From: a bacterium
GTDB taxonomy: Bacteria; Bacillota; Bacilli; Lactobacillales; Streptococcaceae
Length of the DNA stretch: 47,174 nt
Direction of reading: 5' to 3'
Assembly: GCA_905221545.1 (NCBI GenBank)
Contig: CAJNDO010000013.1
Coordinates: forward strand, 1-47,174
The notes under the pieces: model-generated
Database searches by the model: none
The model's input: only the letters and a program-made list of their open reading frames with translations
What the model was told of the DNA's origin: nothing
Part shown: piece by piece, positions 26,788-36,448 of the stretch
Numbering within the stretch: the stretch's first letter is position 1
How the letters are laid out: each line of letters opens with the position of its first letter
Position numbers and translations under genes: made by a program

Positions 26788-27549
26788 ATGGCAAAAAATG
26801 TAGTAATTACAGGAGCGACCTCAGGAATCGGTGAAGCGATTGCGCGTGCTTATCTGGAGCAGGGAGAGAATGTTGTTCTAACAGGGCGACGGACAGACAG
26901 ACTAGAGGCCCTTAAGTCAGAGTTTGCAGAAACTTTTCCAAATCAAACAGTTTGGACCTTTCCACTGAATGTCACGGATATGACCATGGTCAAGACTGTC
27001 TGCTCCGATATTTTGCAAACGATAGGGCAGATTGATATCTTGGTCAATAATGCTGGACTGGCTCTAGGCTTGGCACCCTATCAGGACTATGAAGAGTTGG
27101 ATATGATGACCATGTTGGATACCAATGTCAAGGGTTTGATGGCAGTCACTCGCTGTTTCTTGCCAGCAATGGTAAAAGCCAATCAAGGTCATATCATCAA
27201 CATGGGGTCAACCGCAGGAATCTATGCCTATGCAGGTGCAGCTGTTTACTCAGCTACCAAGGCGGCAGTTAAAACCTTTTCAGATGGTCTGCGAATTGAT
27301 ACCATCGCAACGGATATCAAGGTGACAACCATTCAGCCAGGGATTGTCGAAACAGATTTCTCAACGGTACGTTTTCATGGAGACAAAGAGCGTGCTGAGG
27401 CGGTTTATCAGGGAATCGAGGCCTTGCAAGCTCAGGATATTGCAGACACAGTGGTTTATGTGACCAGTCAACCTCGTCGTGTGCAGATTACAGATATGAC
27501 CATTATGGCCAATCAACAGGCGACAGGTTTCATGGTTCATAAAAAATAA
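26788..27549 (+). CDS. short-chain dehydrogenase/reductase (YdfG-like)
   Basis: 253 residues from ATG 26788 (site AGAAGG). Rossmann motif TGATSGIGEA (about residues 8-17), NNAG (about 87-90) and catalytic Tyr/Lys in YSATKAA are intact. The family includes YdfG NADP-dependent 3-hydroxy acid dehydrogenase; substrate not determined. The longer frame upstream of 26788 merely reads through the ytpR 3' end. Confidence 0.9.
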   Translation: MAKNVVITGATSGIGEAIARAYLEQGENVVLTGRRTDRLEALKSEFAETFPNQTVWTFPLNVTDMTMVKTVCSDILQTIGQIDILVNNAGLALGLAPYQDYEELDMMTMLDTNVKGLMAVTRCFLPAMVKANQGHIINMGSTAGIYAYAGAAVYSATKAAVKTFSDGLRIDTIATDIKVTTIQPGIVETDFSTVRFHGDKERAEAVYQGIEALQAQDIADTVVYVTSQPRRVQITDMTIMANQQATGFMVHKK

Positions 27550-27561
27550 AAATTTTTCTCG

Positions 27562-27589
27562 AAAAGTTACAAATTTCTGTAACTTTTTT
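27562..27589 (+). terminator. rho-independent terminator after the SDR gene
   Basis: Stem AAAAGTTAC (27562-27570) pairs with GTAACTTTT (27579-27587), T-rich on both strands. It insulates the competence promoter that follows. Confidence 0.85.
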
Positions 27590-27596
27590 GATTTCC

Positions 27597-27604
27597 TACG
27601 AATA
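27597..27604 (+). promoter_or_regulatory. com-box (ComX/SigX promoter element) of ssbB
   Basis: TACGAATA, the exact streptococcal com-box consensus, 22 bases upstream of the ssbB ATG. It replaces a normal -10 and is recognised by the competence sigma factor ComX, placing ssbB among late competence genes. Confidence 0.88.
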
Positions 27605-27625
27605 GATAAGTAGGAGGAAGAAAAT

Positions 27626-28021
27626 ATGTATAATAAAGTTATCATGATTGGACGTTTAACGTCTACACCGGAATTGCACAAAACCAACAATGACAAGTCA
27701 GTAGCGCGCGCAACTATCGCTGTGAACCGTCGTTACAAAGACCAAAACGGTGAACGCGAAGCTGATTTTGTCAATATGGTCCTATGGGGCAGACTAGCAG
27801 AAACCTTGGCAAGCTACGCAACTAAAGGAAGTCTCATTTCCGTTGATGGGGAACTTCGTACACGTCGCTTTGAGAAAAATGGTCAAATGAACTATGTGAC
27901 CGAAGTTCTTGTTACAGGATTCCAACTCTTGGAAAGCCGAGCCCAACGTGCCATGCGGGAAAATAACGCAGGACAAGATTTGGCAGACTTGGTTTTGGAA
28001 GAGGAGGAATTGCCATTTTAA
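27626..28021 (+). CDS. ssbB: competence-induced single-stranded DNA-binding protein SsbB
   Basis: 131 residues, shorter than housekeeping SsbA. OB fold (MYNKVIMIGRLTSTPEL, then RRYKDQNGEREADFVNMVLWG), short linker, and an acidic tail ending EEEELPF that recruits partner proteins. The com-box upstream fits SsbB, which protects internalised single strands during transformation. Adjacent to groES as in pneumococcus. Ribosome site TAGGAGG. Confidence 0.92.
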   Translation: MYNKVIMIGRLTSTPELHKTNNDKSVARATIAVNRRYKDQNGEREADFVNMVLWGRLAETLASYATKGSLISVDGELRTRRFEKNGQMNYVTEVLVTGFQLLESRAQRAMRENNAGQDLADLVLEEEELPF

Positions 28022-28030
28022 GCATTGAAA

Positions 28031-28055
28031 AGTCTGAGTTAGTCTCAGGCTTTTT
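28031..28055 (+). terminator. rho-independent terminator after ssbB
   Basis: Stem AGTCTGAG (28031-28038)/CTCAGGCT (28044-28051) followed by TTTTT. Confidence 0.88.
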
Positions 28056-28080
28056 ATCTTGCCAAAGTCAGACTTTTTTC

Positions 28081-28146
28081 TTGACTATTTCTGACCAAGT
28101 GATACAATAGAACTATGAATTAGCACTCATGTATAAAGAGTGCTAA
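28081..28146 (+). promoter_or_regulatory. groESL promoter with CIRCE operator
   Basis: -35 TTGACT (28081-28086), 16-bp spacer, -10 TACAAT (28103-28108). The HrcA operator CIRCE is perfect: TTAGCACTC (28120-28128), nine bases, GAGTGCTAA (28138-28146). HrcA bound here represses groESL until heat shock. Confidence 0.95.
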
Positions 28147-28176
28147 TGATATCTATCTCATTATGGAGGAAATCAG

Positions 28177-28461
28177 ATGTTGAAACCATTAGGGGACCGT
28201 GTGGTCTTAAAAGTAGAAGAAAAAGAACAAACTGTTGGAGGTTTTGTCCTCGCAGGTTCAGCCCAAGAAAAAACAAAAACAGCCCAAGTTGTAGCTACTG
28301 GACAAGGAGTTCGTACCTTGAACGGTGATTTGGTAGCTCCAAGCGTTAAGCCTGGCGACCGTGTCTTAGTTGAAGCTCACGCAGGTCTCGATGTCAAAGA
28401 CGGCGATGAAAAGTACATCATCGTTGGCGAAGCTAACATCTTAGCTATTATTGAAGAATAG
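28177..28461 (+). CDS. groES: co-chaperonin GroES
   Basis: 94 residues: [18 protein letters not shown], mobile loop around [14 protein letters not shown], and [15 protein letters not shown] at the end. It forms the heptameric lid of GroEL. ATG after TGGAGGAAA. First gene of the CIRCE-controlled pair; groEL follows 15 bases later. Confidence 0.96.
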   Translation: MLKPLGDRVVLKVEEKEQTVGGFVLAGSAQEKTKTAQVVATGQGVRTLNGDLVAPSVKPGDRVLVEAHAGLDVKDGDEKYIIVGEANILAIIEE

Positions 28462-30099
<1,638 letters not shown>

Positions 30100-30120
30100 A
30101 AGCAACTTATAAAAAATACA

Positions 30121-30149
30121 AAAGGAGGGAATGCCTACCCCTCCTTTTT
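30121..30149 (+). terminator. rho-independent terminator after groEL
   Basis: Stem AAAGGAGGG (30121-30129) pairs with CCCTCCTTT (30139-30147), then T. Confidence 0.92.
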
Positions 30150-30224
30150 ATGCTATTCACTTCTAAATAGATTTGAGCTCTCCTAACTTATATGATAAAA
30201 TAAGACTAGAAAAAGGAGAAGAAC

Positions 30225-30992
30225 ATGATCGATGTAGAAGAAATTCTGAGCAAGATGAACCCTAATCAGAAAATTAATTATGACCGTGTCATGCAGAAGA
30301 TGGTACAAGTATGGGAGAAAAATGAGCAACGTCCAACTATTCTCATGCATGTTTGCTGTGCCCCTTGCAGTACCTATACACTAGAATACCTGACCAAGTA
30401 TGCAGATGTGACCATCTATTTTGCCAATTCCAATATCCATCCCAAGGCAGAATACCATAAGCGGGCTTATGTTACCAAGAAATTTGTCAGTGATTTCAAT
30501 GAGAGGACAGGAAATACGGTTCAGTACCTAGAAGCTCCCTACGAACCAAATGAATATCGTAAGTTAGTCAGAGGACTGGAAGAAGAGCCAGAAGGTGGCG
30601 ACCGTTGTAAGGTTTGCTTTGACTACCGTCTGGATAAAACAGCGCAAGTGGCTATGGATTTAGGCTTTGACTACTTCGGTTCGGCTTTAACCATCAGTCC
30701 TCATAAGAATTCTCAAACCATCAACAGCATCGGAATCGATGTGCAAAAGATTTATACCACCCACTATCTTCCAAGTGATTTCAAGAAAAATCAAGGTTAC
30801 AAACGTTCAGTAGAGATGTGTGAAGAGTATGATATCTATCGTCAATGTTATTGTGGATGTGTCTATGCAGCCCAAGCCCAGAATATTGACCTGGTTCAGG
30901 TTAAGAAAGATGCCACAGCGTTCTTGCTGGATAAGGATGTTGAAAAAGACTATTCTCATATTAAATTTACAGTTACAAAATTGGATATATAA
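30225..30992 (+). CDS. queH: epoxyqueuosine reductase QueH
   Basis: 255 residues of the QueH (DUF208) family. Cysteine motifs MHVCCAPCS (about residues 41-48), CKVCFDYR, and CYCGC match the iron-sulfur and metal ligands of QueH. It carries out the last step of tRNA queuosine synthesis (epoxyqueuosine to queuosine) independently of QueG. It has its own start after AAAAGGAG and a terminator after it. Confidence 0.9.
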   Translation: MIDVEEILSKMNPNQKINYDRVMQKMVQVWEKNEQRPTILMHVCCAPCSTYTLEYLTKYADVTIYFANSNIHPKAEYHKRAYVTKKFVSDFNERTGNTVQYLEAPYEPNEYRKLVRGLEEEPEGGDRCKVCFDYRLDKTAQVAMDLGFDYFGSALTISPHKNSQTINSIGIDVQKIYTTHYLPSDFKKNQGYKRSVEMCEEYDIYRQCYCGCVYAAQAQNIDLVQVKKDATAFLLDKDVEKDYSHIKFTVTKLDI

Positions 30993-30997
30993 GAATA

Positions 30998-31022
30998 AGC
31001 CCAGCTGCAAAGCTGGGTTTTA
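30998..31022 (+). terminator. rho-independent terminator after queH
   Basis: Stem AGCCCAGCT (30998-31006), GCAA loop, AGCTGGGTT (31011-31019), then TTT. It runs directly into the BOX element. Confidence 0.9.
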
Positions 31023-31176
31023 ATACTCTTCGAAAATCTCTTCAAACAGCGTCAACGTCGCCTTGCCGTATATATGTGACTGACTTCGTCAGTCTTATCT
31101 ATAACCTCAAAACAGTGTTTTGAGCAACCTGCGGCTAGTTTCCTAGTTTGCTCTTTGATTTTCATTGAGTATTAAA
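31021..31176 (-). repeat. BOX element (A1-B1-C1), reverse orientation
   Basis: It begins TAATACTCTTCGAAAATC and ends TTTTCATTGAGTATTA, with one boxB (about 31081-31125). The boxA part (GTCAACGTCGCCTTGCCGTA) matches the BOX-A1R site. It lies between the convergent queH and DUF402 genes, flanked on each side by a terminator. Confidence 0.9.
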
Positions 31177-31204
31177 ATAAAAAACCAGGGCTCTCACCCC
31201 AGTT
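31174..31204 (-). terminator. rho-independent terminator of the DUF402 gene
   Basis: On the minus strand the stem AACTGGGG/CCCTGGTT (31204-31197 and 31190-31183, with two G-U pairs) is followed by TTTTTTATTTT. Confidence 0.75.
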
Positions 31205-31212
31205 TGACAACT

Positions 31213-31746
31213 TTACCGATTCTTTAGTTCTACATAGCGCTTGTACCAAATGTTTACATAGGCTTCTGAGAAAGGACCACGTCCATTGTTAATCCAATCA
31301 ACAAGAATTTTGACATGTTCTTTTAAAATATAGTCCAAATCATCAGAATAATTCATTTTGCGTTTGTGACGCTCATATTCCTCAACGTCCAAGAGACGTT
31401 TCTCCCCATCTGTAAAAATTTTAACATCCAAATCGTAGTCAATATACTTCAGTGCTTCTTCATCCAGATAGTAGGGGCTAGCCATATTGCAATAGTAGGA
31501 AATTCCATTATCACGAATCATGGCAATGATATTAAACCAATATTTCTTGTGAAAGTAAACAATAGCCGGTTCTCGAGTGACCCAACGACGACCATCACTT
31601 TCGGTAACAAGTGTATGATCGTTGACACCAATAATGGCGTTTTCTGTTGTTTTTAGTACCATGGTGTCCCGCCAAGTTCGGTGGAGACTCCCATCATGCT
31701 TATAACTTTGAATTGTAATAAAGTCGCCTTCTTTTGGAAGCTTCAT
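31213..31746 (-). CDS. DUF402 nucleoside tri-/diphosphatase-like protein (NtdP/YgaC type)
   Basis: 177 residues, DUF402. It starts [19 protein letters not shown] and has the conserved WYKRYVELK tail. S. aureus and B. subtilis homologues hydrolyse nucleoside tri- and diphosphates. Acidic residues in [14 protein letters not shown] probably bind metal. Directly downstream of recX on the same strand, as is usual in streptococci. Confidence 0.85.
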   Translation of the reverse strand: MKLPKEGDFITIQSYKHDGSLHRTWRDTMVLKTTENAIIGVNDHTLVTESDGRRWVTREPAIVYFHKKYWFNIIAMIRDNGISYYCNMASPYYLDEEALKYIDYDLDVKIFTDGEKRLLDVEEYERHKRKMNYSDDLDYILKEHVKILVDWINNGRGPFSEAYVNIWYKRYVELKNR

Positions 31747-31834
31747 AACTAACCAACTTTCTACAATTTATAAGTTTATCGTTTACTATTGTACCATAAA
31801 ATTACCTAAAATCTGTGAATTTTACATGAAAATA

Positions 31835-32611
31835 TTAAAGATATTCTCTGAGAGCGTTTGCTATATCCGAAAAATCGTAGCCCTTTCGTGCTAAAACTTG
31901 GGTTAAACGCTGTTTAAGTTCGTATCCTTCATATTTTCGGGCATACTTGGCATATTGCTTATCAAGTTCCTTGAAGATGAGTTCCTGAGTCGTTTCTTGG
32001 TCAACTTGACTATCCAACTCATCAAAGGCACTTTTAGCATCAGAGTAAGAGAATCCTTTGTTGGTCAAGTTTTGGATAATCTTATCTTGCAAGGCACGAG
32101 CTGGAAGTTTTCCTTCATATTTTTTCAAGAGTTTATTAGCTACACGTTGAGCAACTTCCGAAAAATTAAATTCTTTCAGAATCTCTTCTATAGTAGATTT
32201 TGAAATTCCTTTTTGTACTAATTTCTGAGTCAGTACATAAGGCCCCTTGTCTCCTGAAAGTTGATTGGCATTGATGATAGCATAAGTGTACTGGCTATCA
32301 TTAATCCACTTATCTTCTTTAAGATTAGCAATGACTTGAGAAACTATTTTTTCATTAATATCATATTTCTTCAGATATTCTCTGACCTCTTTTTCAGTAC
32401 GTGCTTTAAATGAAAGGTGATAGAGGGCTAGATTTTTACCATAAGAAAATTGAGCAAAGTCCTGAATCTCTTTCGATTCCTCTTCGCTTATCACCTTATC
32501 TCTCGATAACATAAAGCGAACAATTGTATCTTCAGTAATGTAGCATTTGTCGCCATTATCAAGCTCCATCAGATAGAGTCTTTTTTTCTTTTCAAGTTTT
32601 GTGATTTTCAT
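31835..32611 (-). CDS. recX: recombination regulatory protein RecX
   Basis: 258 residues from the ATG at 32611. RecX is a modular helical protein that limits RecA filament growth. Repeats with [24 protein letters not shown] pattern are visible (for example [19 protein letters not shown]). A TTG at 32629 would add six residues, but a TATAAT -10 occupies that stretch (32623-32618), so the mRNA is probably leaderless at the ATG. The left att repeat of the island lies 10 bases upstream. Confidence 0.92.
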   Translation of the reverse strand: MKITKLEKKKRLYLMELDNGDKCYITEDTIVRFMLSRDKVISEEESKEIQDFAQFSYGKNLALYHLSFKARTEKEVREYLKKYDINEKIVSQVIANLKEDKWINDSQYTYAIINANQLSGDKGPYVLTQKLVQKGISKSTIEEILKEFNFSEVAQRVANKLLKKYEGKLPARALQDKIIQNLTNKGFSYSDAKSAFDELDSQVDQETTQELIFKELDKQYAKYARKYEGYELKQRLTQVLARKGYDFSDIANALREYL

Positions 32612-32620
32612 AGTTCTATT

Positions 32621-32636
32621 ATAACTCAAAATGTGA
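32621..32636. repeat. attL core candidate
   Basis: ATAACTCAAAATGTGA, identical to 45545-45560. It lies 65 bases beyond the integrase stop codon, a usual distance for att, and overlaps the -10 region of the recX promoter. Confidence 0.75.
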
Positions 32637-32687
32637 GAAAAAGCTGAAATCCCTTGATATAGTCGTTTTTTGTCCCTTAATGATGAA

Positions 32688-32711
32688 TTTTAAGAACTTT
32701 TTAGGAACTTT
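32688..32711. repeat. candidate integrase arm-type binding sites, left
   Basis: TTTTAAGAACTTT (32688-32700) and TTTTAGGAACTTT (32699-32711) are adjacent near-copies. The second, as TTTTTAGGAACTTT, recurs exactly at 45429-45442 inside the right end. The second copy covers the int stop codon. Confidence 0.5.
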
Positions 32712-33867
32712 GTAGATTCTCAATGGCTTTTTCATAAAAGGAAGTCGCCTTTTTCTTATTGTCTTTGGATAGGTGACTATAGATGTCCATAGTCATTGAA
32801 ATTTTAGAATGGCCTAGCCGTGTTTGGATTTCTTTGTATGGCAGGCCAGCATTAAGCAATAGACTAGCGTGGGTGTGTCGGAAGGCGTGGAAACTCAAAC
32901 GAGGACATCCAGCCAGTTTTAAATGCTTTTCTAGTCTGAATCTAAGCGCTCCAGCTTCTCTATAGTTGTCAAAGGTATCAGAGAACACTTTTTCAAAAGT
33001 TACCCCTATTTCCCTACCTATTTTGGATTGTCTTGCTTTATAGAGCCGTAGCATGAGTACCGTTTTGGTATCAAGTGCTATTTCTCTAATACTACTTTTA
33101 CTTTTAGGGCTAGTGATTTCTTTTAGGGTGTTCAAAGTCTTGGTAACTGAAATACTACCGTTTTGTAGGTCAATATCAGACCATTTCAAGGCTAGACACT
33201 CACGAATACGCAAACCAGTCGCTAGAAGTGTCTTATATAACACCGTATCAGAGAAATTTTTGTAAGTGTTTGGCAACTGATCCAGATAATCTAAGAATTT
33301 TTTCAAATTGTCGTCATCCAGATATTTCAGTTTTTGCCCTTCTTTGGGTTTGCGCCGTGGGACGATGATATCCCTAGCTGGATTTGAAGAAATGACTTGC
33401 AAGGAAACGGCATAGGATAATATACGTTTATTTAAGGCATGGAGTTGGTTATATTGCTGATAACCTTTTCCTAGTTGGTTGTAATCTATTGCCCACTGGT
33501 TTACCTGGTGCTGAATAATAGGGGGCGTCAGTTTATCCAGTTTGTAGTCTCCAAAGGCTGGTAGGAGATACTTTCTTATGTTGTTTTTTGCGCCTATAAG
33601 GGTGCTATGTTTGACTGTATGGCAATAATTCTCTAGCCAGAGTTCCGTCAATTCCTGATAGGTGGTAACATTAACGGATTTTATAACCGTTGAGCCGTTT
33701 TTTTCAAACTCTACCTTGGCTTGGATAGCCTTGCTTTTGAGCCTATTCTTAGTTCTGTCTGAAATAGTTGTCTTGACTTTCTTACCCGTTACGGTATCGA
33801 TGCCAAGATAAACGCTGGAACGGTAAACTACTGATCCATCTTTCTTTTTGTATTCTGTAATCTTCAT
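32701..33867 (-). CDS. int: tyrosine-type site-specific integrase
   Basis: 388 residues. The N-terminal arm-DNA-binding domain is about 1-65, the core-binding SAM-like domain about 68-170, and the catalytic domain about 178-380. Catalytic residues: R220 (ATGLRIRE), K257, H327-x2-R330 (HAFRHTHAS), H353 (LGHSKISM) and the nucleophile Y363 (MDIYSHL). It recombines attP with attB. The ATG follows AAAAGGAG. Its end overlaps a candidate arm site. Confidence 0.95.
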   Translation of the reverse strand: MKITEYKKKDGSVVYRSSVYLGIDTVTGKKVKTTISDRTKNRLKSKAIQAKVEFEKNGSTVIKSVNVTTYQELTELWLENYCHTVKHSTLIGAKNNIRKYLLPAFGDYKLDKLTPPIIQHQVNQWAIDYNQLGKGYQQYNQLHALNKRILSYAVSLQVISSNPARDIIVPRRKPKEGQKLKYLDDDNLKKFLDYLDQLPNTYKNFSDTVLYKTLLATGLRIRECLALKWSDIDLQNGSISVTKTLNTLKEITSPKSKSSIREIALDTKTVLMLRLYKARQSKIGREIGVTFEKVFSDTFDNYREAGALRFRLEKHLKLAGCPRLSFHAFRHTHASLLLNAGLPYKEIQTRLGHSKISMTMDIYSHLSKDNKKKATSFYEKAIENLQSS

Positions 33868-33882
33868 GGTTTTACTCCTTTT

Positions 33883-33944
33883 CCATCAGCAGGCAAGCAA
33901 TTAGAAAAGGTTTTGAAGTTATACCATGCGAGGAGCTAAGAGAA
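33883..33944. repeat. 62-bp island repeat, copy 1 (int leader)
   Basis: It starts CCATCAGCAGGCAAGCAATT and ends in GAGGAGCTAAGAGAA. It is about 90 percent identical to 34183-34244, exactly 300 bases away. Its 29-bp core AGCAGGCAAG..GGTTTTGA (33888-33916) recurs exactly at 38765-38793. It lies just upstream of int, within its leader. Confidence 0.85.
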
Positions 33945-34006
33945 CCCCCTTATTTTCGATTTTAAGCAGTCAGATGGTAAAATTGTACCAGAATAAGAAA
34001 CAAGGT

Positions 34007-34023
34007 GGATATGGGGCTTATAT
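34007..34023. repeat. accessory-gene linker repeat, copy 1 (short)
   Basis: GGATATGGGGCTTATAT matches the linker ending at 36497 (GGATATGGAGCTTATAT) with one mismatch. Located between the Fic gene and int. Confidence 0.55.
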
Positions 34024-34065
34024 GAGGTTTTTAAAAAGCCCCAGTATTTCAAGAGTTTTATTTAG

Positions 34066-34099
34066 AAAATAAAAAGGAAGTAACAACTAAGCTACTTCC
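34066..34099 (-). terminator. rho-independent terminator of the Fic-side transcripts
   Basis: On the minus strand GGAAGTA (34099-34093) pairs with TACTTCC (34082-34076), followed by TTTTTATTTT. It separates the Fic gene from int. Confidence 0.8.
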
Positions 34100-34182
34100 C
34101 TGGAGCGCTGAGGCTCAAAGTTTAAAAAATATGAGGGTAAACCTCTAAGTAACTTAATTATAGATTAAATTTTAATAGCTGT

Positions 34183-34244
34183 CCATCAGCAGGTAAGCAA
34201 TTAGAAAAGGTTTTGAGTTCATACCATGCGAGGAGTTACGAGAA
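34183..34244. repeat. 62-bp island repeat, copy 2
   Basis: CCATCAGCAGGTAAGCAATT onward. It is the partner of the copy at 33883, with substitutions concentrated after TTTTGA. It lies just beyond the Fic stop codon. Confidence 0.85.
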
Positions 34245-34283
34245 TTTTAATTTAACTTGTCATTAGTAAATAGATGGTGTTAA

Positions 34284-35528
34284 CTATTTTGCACTATAAT
34301 CAAAGAATTCTTCAACTATTGCGTGTTTTAATGGGCGTTTTGCAACTTTAATTAATATTTTACTTTTTTCTAAATCTTTTATAGTTTGTTTTAGACTTCT
34401 TTGTGAATATTCAGTATGTTGTAAAAGATTCAAAAGTTCATTGTCGTTAATGCTTGCTTCAAAATCTGACACAAATAATTGAGACTGGATAAGTAAAAAT
34501 AATATCGTTGCTTCAATATCAGTGAAACTACTATCTTGCAATTTTTGATGATAATAGTATAGCATTTCTTGTTTTTCTGCTAGTGTATTTATTATTTCAT
34601 ATTGCCCCTTAATAATAAAACGTAAGATTGTATGTACAAATTGAGTACCATCTGCTTTGTTTAGGATGTTTCCGGTATCTGAGAATGCTTTATAATATTT
34701 GTTTTTATCTTCATTTATTTTTTTACTAATAATGAGACCTGAAAATTTATCTAATTTTCTTGAAAGATACTTAGATAGAATATAACGGCCAGTTCTTCCA
34801 TTGCCATCATAAAACGGATGAATGTTTTCAAAAAAATAATGTGCTAGACTAGCTTTTATAAGGAAAGGAACATTTTCTGTATTGATGAAATGAAGCCAGC
34901 TAAGTAGCATTTCCTTAATTGTCTCTTCTTTACCTGGTGCAATATGCTCTATCTTTCCATTTTGATTATTAACAATAGAAACATAGTTTCTCCTAAACAG
35001 TTCACCATCCAGTTCATCATCATCTTCAATTTCTCCGCTAGTTAAAGCATTATATATTTCTCTAATGTGAGTTAGTTCTGTTATATTTAGATAATCTTCT
35101 GAAAGTATATCTAGATACATTCGGACAGTAGATTTATGTTTCAGTTTTTCTTTTTTATCTTTGTTAAGAGCTTCAATTGCAGCCGCTACATCTTTCCTTG
35201 TAGTTCCAATGCCTTCAATTTCATTTGTGGAAATAATGGCATTGAATAGCTGTTCATTATAAAATTGTTGATGAGCAACATCTGGTAAATCATTCGCTAA
35301 ATCTGTAATAGTAGAAGATAATTCAATAATTTTTTGGGAAAGAAGTTGGATTTCCATAATTGGTACAACAAATAGTGGATATTCGTTTGTTGCAAACTCT
35401 TCTTTCTTCATCAGATATGGAAACATTGTAGTTTTTGTGGTGCCGTATCCATTTATTCTTTGTGAGTATTCTTTTTCATAAATACTACGTTCACTGTAAT
35501 AAATTTTTTTTAGACTTTTATACTCCAT
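34284..35528 (-). CDS. Fic-domain AMPylase with N-terminal inhibitory motif
   Basis: 414 residues. The Fic_N domain is about 1-130, and the Fic core carries HPFYDGNGRTGR at 237-248, the complete catalytic HPFx(D/E)GNGRxxR motif. An inhibitory helix T101-x3-E105-G106 (TNEIEG) fits the [S/T]xxxE[G/N] rule, so the enzyme should be self-inhibited (class II). A winged-helix-like C-terminus (about 335-414) follows. Such enzymes transfer AMP to protein targets. It lies in the island's accessory slot with no antitoxin gene; upstream is an array of palindromic repeats. No clear ribosome site is seen. Confidence 0.9.
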   Translation of the reverse strand: MEYKSLKKIYYSERSIYEKEYSQRINGYGTTKTTMFPYLMKKEEFATNEYPLFVVPIMEIQLLSQKIIELSSTITDLANDLPDVAHQQFYNEQLFNAIISTNEIEGIGTTRKDVAAAIEALNKDKKEKLKHKSTVRMYLDILSEDYLNITELTHIREIYNALTSGEIEDDDELDGELFRRNYVSIVNNQNGKIEHIAPGKEETIKEMLLSWLHFINTENVPFLIKASLAHYFFENIHPFYDGNGRTGRYILSKYLSRKLDKFSGLIISKKINEDKNKYYKAFSDTGNILNKADGTQFVHTILRFIIKGQYEIINTLAEKQEMLYYYHQKLQDSSFTDIEATILFLLIQSQLFVSDFEASINDNELLNLLQHTEYSQRSLKQTIKDLEKSKILIKVAKRPLKHAIVEEFFDYSAK

Positions 35529-35539
35529 ACTCTAAATTT

Positions 35540-35725
35540 AATTAATGACAAAAATGTAAGTTTGTCATTAATAGCTCCTTTTAATTTTTTAATTATTGAC
35601 AAAAACGCTATTTTGTTAATAATAGCTCGATTTAATTTTTTAATTATTGACAAAAACGCTATTTTGTCAATAATAGCTCGATTTAACTTTTTAATTATTG
35701 ACAAAAACGCTATTTTGTCAATAAT
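35540..35725. repeat. array of four 51-bp repeats, each containing a 32-bp palindrome
   Basis: Units begin at 35540, 35591, 35642 and 35693 (the last is partial). Palindromes: 35541-35572, 35592-35623, 35643-35674 and 35694-35725. Units 3 and 4 have perfect 13-bp arms ATTATTGACAAAA/TTTTGTCAATAAT round ACGCTA. In unit 1 both arms change together (ATTAATGACAAA/TTTGTCATTAAT), so the symmetry is kept. Each unit also holds TTGACA, 16 bases, AATAAT on both strands, a possible promoter. The array lies 12 bases upstream of the Fic start. Open frames across it are repeat artefacts. Confidence 0.9.
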
Positions 35726-35793
35726 TATTTTGTCGTTTTTTGCGCTTTAGTCTGTAAAATCGGCTTTCTATTCTTCAATTTCCCCTGTTTTTG

Positions 35794-35839
35794 CACAATA
35801 GACCTTTGAAAGAGGGTTGCTATTGGCGAATATGGGGGA
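35794..35839. repeat. accessory-gene linker repeat, copy 2
   Basis: CAATAGACCTTTGAAAGA..GCTATTGGCGAATATGG, an imperfect copy of 36449-36498. It contains a CAATAG/CTATTG hairpin. It follows the lipoprotein stop on the minus strand. Confidence 0.7.
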
Positions 35840-35844
35840 GTTTT

Positions 35845-36384
35845 TTAATTTACGATGATTTCGCCAACAGGGATAAAATCTTTTTGTTTTGAAGATTTTG
35901 CGATTAAGTCGTATTGATCAGCAGATTTTTCATACCCAAGGGAAAGAGTAGTATTGTCGTCTGGTAATTTTTTAGCAAACTCAGATATAGACATCCGAAA
36001 TACGGTAATTGCATTTTGCTGATTAGTTGTAGCAGAATTTGAATTGATTGCGTCAATAGTCTCTTTTGCGCTATCTTTAGCCGTTCCAGTTAGCAAAATC
36101 ATGATTGTATCATGTGGTTCGGATGAATCTGAATCGATTACGTTATTTTGAATTTTAACGCTTATTGCTCCAGTTGATTCAGGATCTAATTTTGATTTGA
36201 TTTCAGAAATTAGATTGTCGTACTTACTGTTATCTACTTTGGCTTTAACGTTTGTTGAAGTAGTATTTTTTTGCTCCGTTTTTGGTTGCTCCGAGCTATC
36301 TTTAGTAGCTGATTGATTGTTAGAGCAAGCTACTAGAACGGTAGCAGAAAGTAAAATAGCTGACGTGCTTAGTAATTTTTTCAT
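35845..36384 (-). CDS. island lipoprotein (candidate superinfection-exclusion protein)
   Basis: 179 residues. Lipoprotein signal MKKLLSTSAILLSATVLVAC with lipobox LVAC, so C20 is lipidated. A Ser/Thr/Lys-rich linker (20-55) is followed by a compact soluble domain (about 56-179) of unknown type. In temperate Streptococcus phages such as TP-J34 a lipoprotein gene between int and the repressor gives superinfection exclusion. The position matches here, but the domain is not one I recognise. ATG after AGGAGG. Confidence 0.8.
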   Translation of the reverse strand: MKKLLSTSAILLSATVLVACSNNQSATKDSSEQPKTEQKNTTSTNVKAKVDNSKYDNLISEIKSKLDPESTGAISVKIQNNVIDSDSSEPHDTIMILLTGTAKDSAKETIDAINSNSATTNQQNAITVFRMSISEFAKKLPDDNTTLSLGYEKSADQYDLIAKSSKQKDFIPVGEIIVN

Positions 36385-36448
36385 AAGTAGCCTCCTATAT
36401 GCTGATGTTTTCTAATAAAAGATTTAGAGCGATATCCCATATTTTTTA

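Noticed and set aside
32612..32629. TTG start of recX
   Set aside because: The six extra codons overlap a consensus -10 and there is no ribosome site; the family length fits the ATG.
34013..34042. GGGGCTT/AAGCCCC hairpin as a terminator
   Set aside because: The stem is followed by no T-run on either strand; it overlaps linker copy 1 and may be part of that repeat.
35540..35725. CRISPR array
   Set aside because: The whole 51-bp unit is repeated, spacers included, and there are no cas genes.
35510..35750. Open frames on both strands across the palindromic array, with a 17-residue repeating sequence
   Set aside because: 51 is a multiple of three, so any open frame repeats. Neither frame has a ribosome site and both strands are open because the units are palindromes.
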